Shown here piece by piece: positions 23,447 through 23,586 of a DNA stretch of 23,586 nucleotides. Source of the stretch: JAAFHS01 sp031396505 (GTDB lineage Bacteria > Pseudomonadota > Alphaproteobacteria > Rhodobacterales > Rhodobacteraceae); NCBI GenBank assembly GCA_031396505.1, contig JANNKX010000354.1:1-23586 (forward strand). The letters run 5' to 3'. Made by a program: the position numbers and the translations under genes. The first letter of the stretch is position 1. Every line of letters begins with the position of its first letter. The notes under the pieces are model-generated. The model had not been told where the DNA came from, did no database searches, and worked only from the letters and a program-made list of their open reading frames with translations.

Positions 23447-23586
23447 CACCTGACACGCGGGGCGCGATGGCCAGAACCTCGTCGAGGATGCCCTCGGCCT
23501 TGAGTTCGTTGGTGCCCTCGGCGAGTGCCAATTCGGACACCAGGATCTGCCTGGCCTTGGCCAGCATCCGCTTCTCGCCCGCGGAC
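23421..23586 (-). CDS. Unidentified protein, C-terminal 54 residues (5' part outside the window)
   Basis: Only the last 54 codons are present. The reading frame has a strong GC third-position bias and predicts two amphipathic helices, EKRMLAKARQILVSELALAE and ELKAEGILDEVLAIAP, ending in a short tail VSGVSPGSSGY. I do not recognise the family from this fragment. It converges on acs, with its stop codon lying 26 bases inside the acs reading frame. Confidence 0.6.
   Translation of the reverse strand, partial: SAGEKRMLAKARQILVSELALAEGTNELKAEGILDEVLAIAPRVSGVSPGSSGY

Overview
The window reads as a chromosomal segment of a GC-rich alphaproteobacterium, most likely a member of the Rhodobacteraceae (roseobacter group). 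This rests on the strong GC bias at third codon positions, a class I (archaeal-type) lysyl-tRNA synthetase, a long L25/Ctc protein with an acidic tail, a HemP/imelysin/di-heme oxidoreductase iron cluster, a YcjX/YcjF pair and a beta-helix protein resembling those roseobacters carry in connection with gene transfer agents. Assignments come from recognising protein motifs by eye; no database search was run. There are no rRNA or tRNA genes, no CRISPR array, no transposase and no integrase.

Layout. 1-1018: the 5' part of a THI5/NMT1-type ABC substrate-binding protein (minus), divergent from a RidA-family protein. 1172-4288: a plus-strand iron/heme operon made of a 36-residue micro-ORF overlapping hemP, then imelysin, then a di-heme c-type oxidoreductase. 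4289-4544: a convergent gap holding copy A of a dispersed element and a GC-rich palindrome. 4545-6422: a membrane-anchored serine hydrolase and, upstream of it, rplY with a clear terminator between them (both minus). 6600-7784: an MFS transporter whose 3' end overlaps ycjF. 7702-12361: a minus-strand operon of a secreted seven-repeat protein of unknown function, ycjX and ycjF. 12448-13245: truA. 13268-15050: a DUF2330 secreted protein and a TerB-like protein (minus). 15149-16726: class I lysK. 16730-16830: copy B of the dispersed element, again between convergent genes. 16856-17722: a CHAD-domain protein (minus, TTG start). 17837-20657: a DUF4864 secreted protein and a 762-residue beta-helix protein with a CtrA-like site upstream. 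20709-21296: a pyridoxamine-phosphate-oxidase-like (HugZ-like) protein with an unclear start. 21491-23446: acs behind an AT-rich promoter region. 23421-23586: the 3' end of an unidentified minus-strand gene.

Most genes are conserved housekeeping or accessory functions. The parts that ordinary annotation does not explain are the repeat protein fixed to ycjX-ycjF, the two-copy intergenic element, the micro-ORF coupled to hemP, and the orphan spike-like beta-helix gene with its possible CtrA site.
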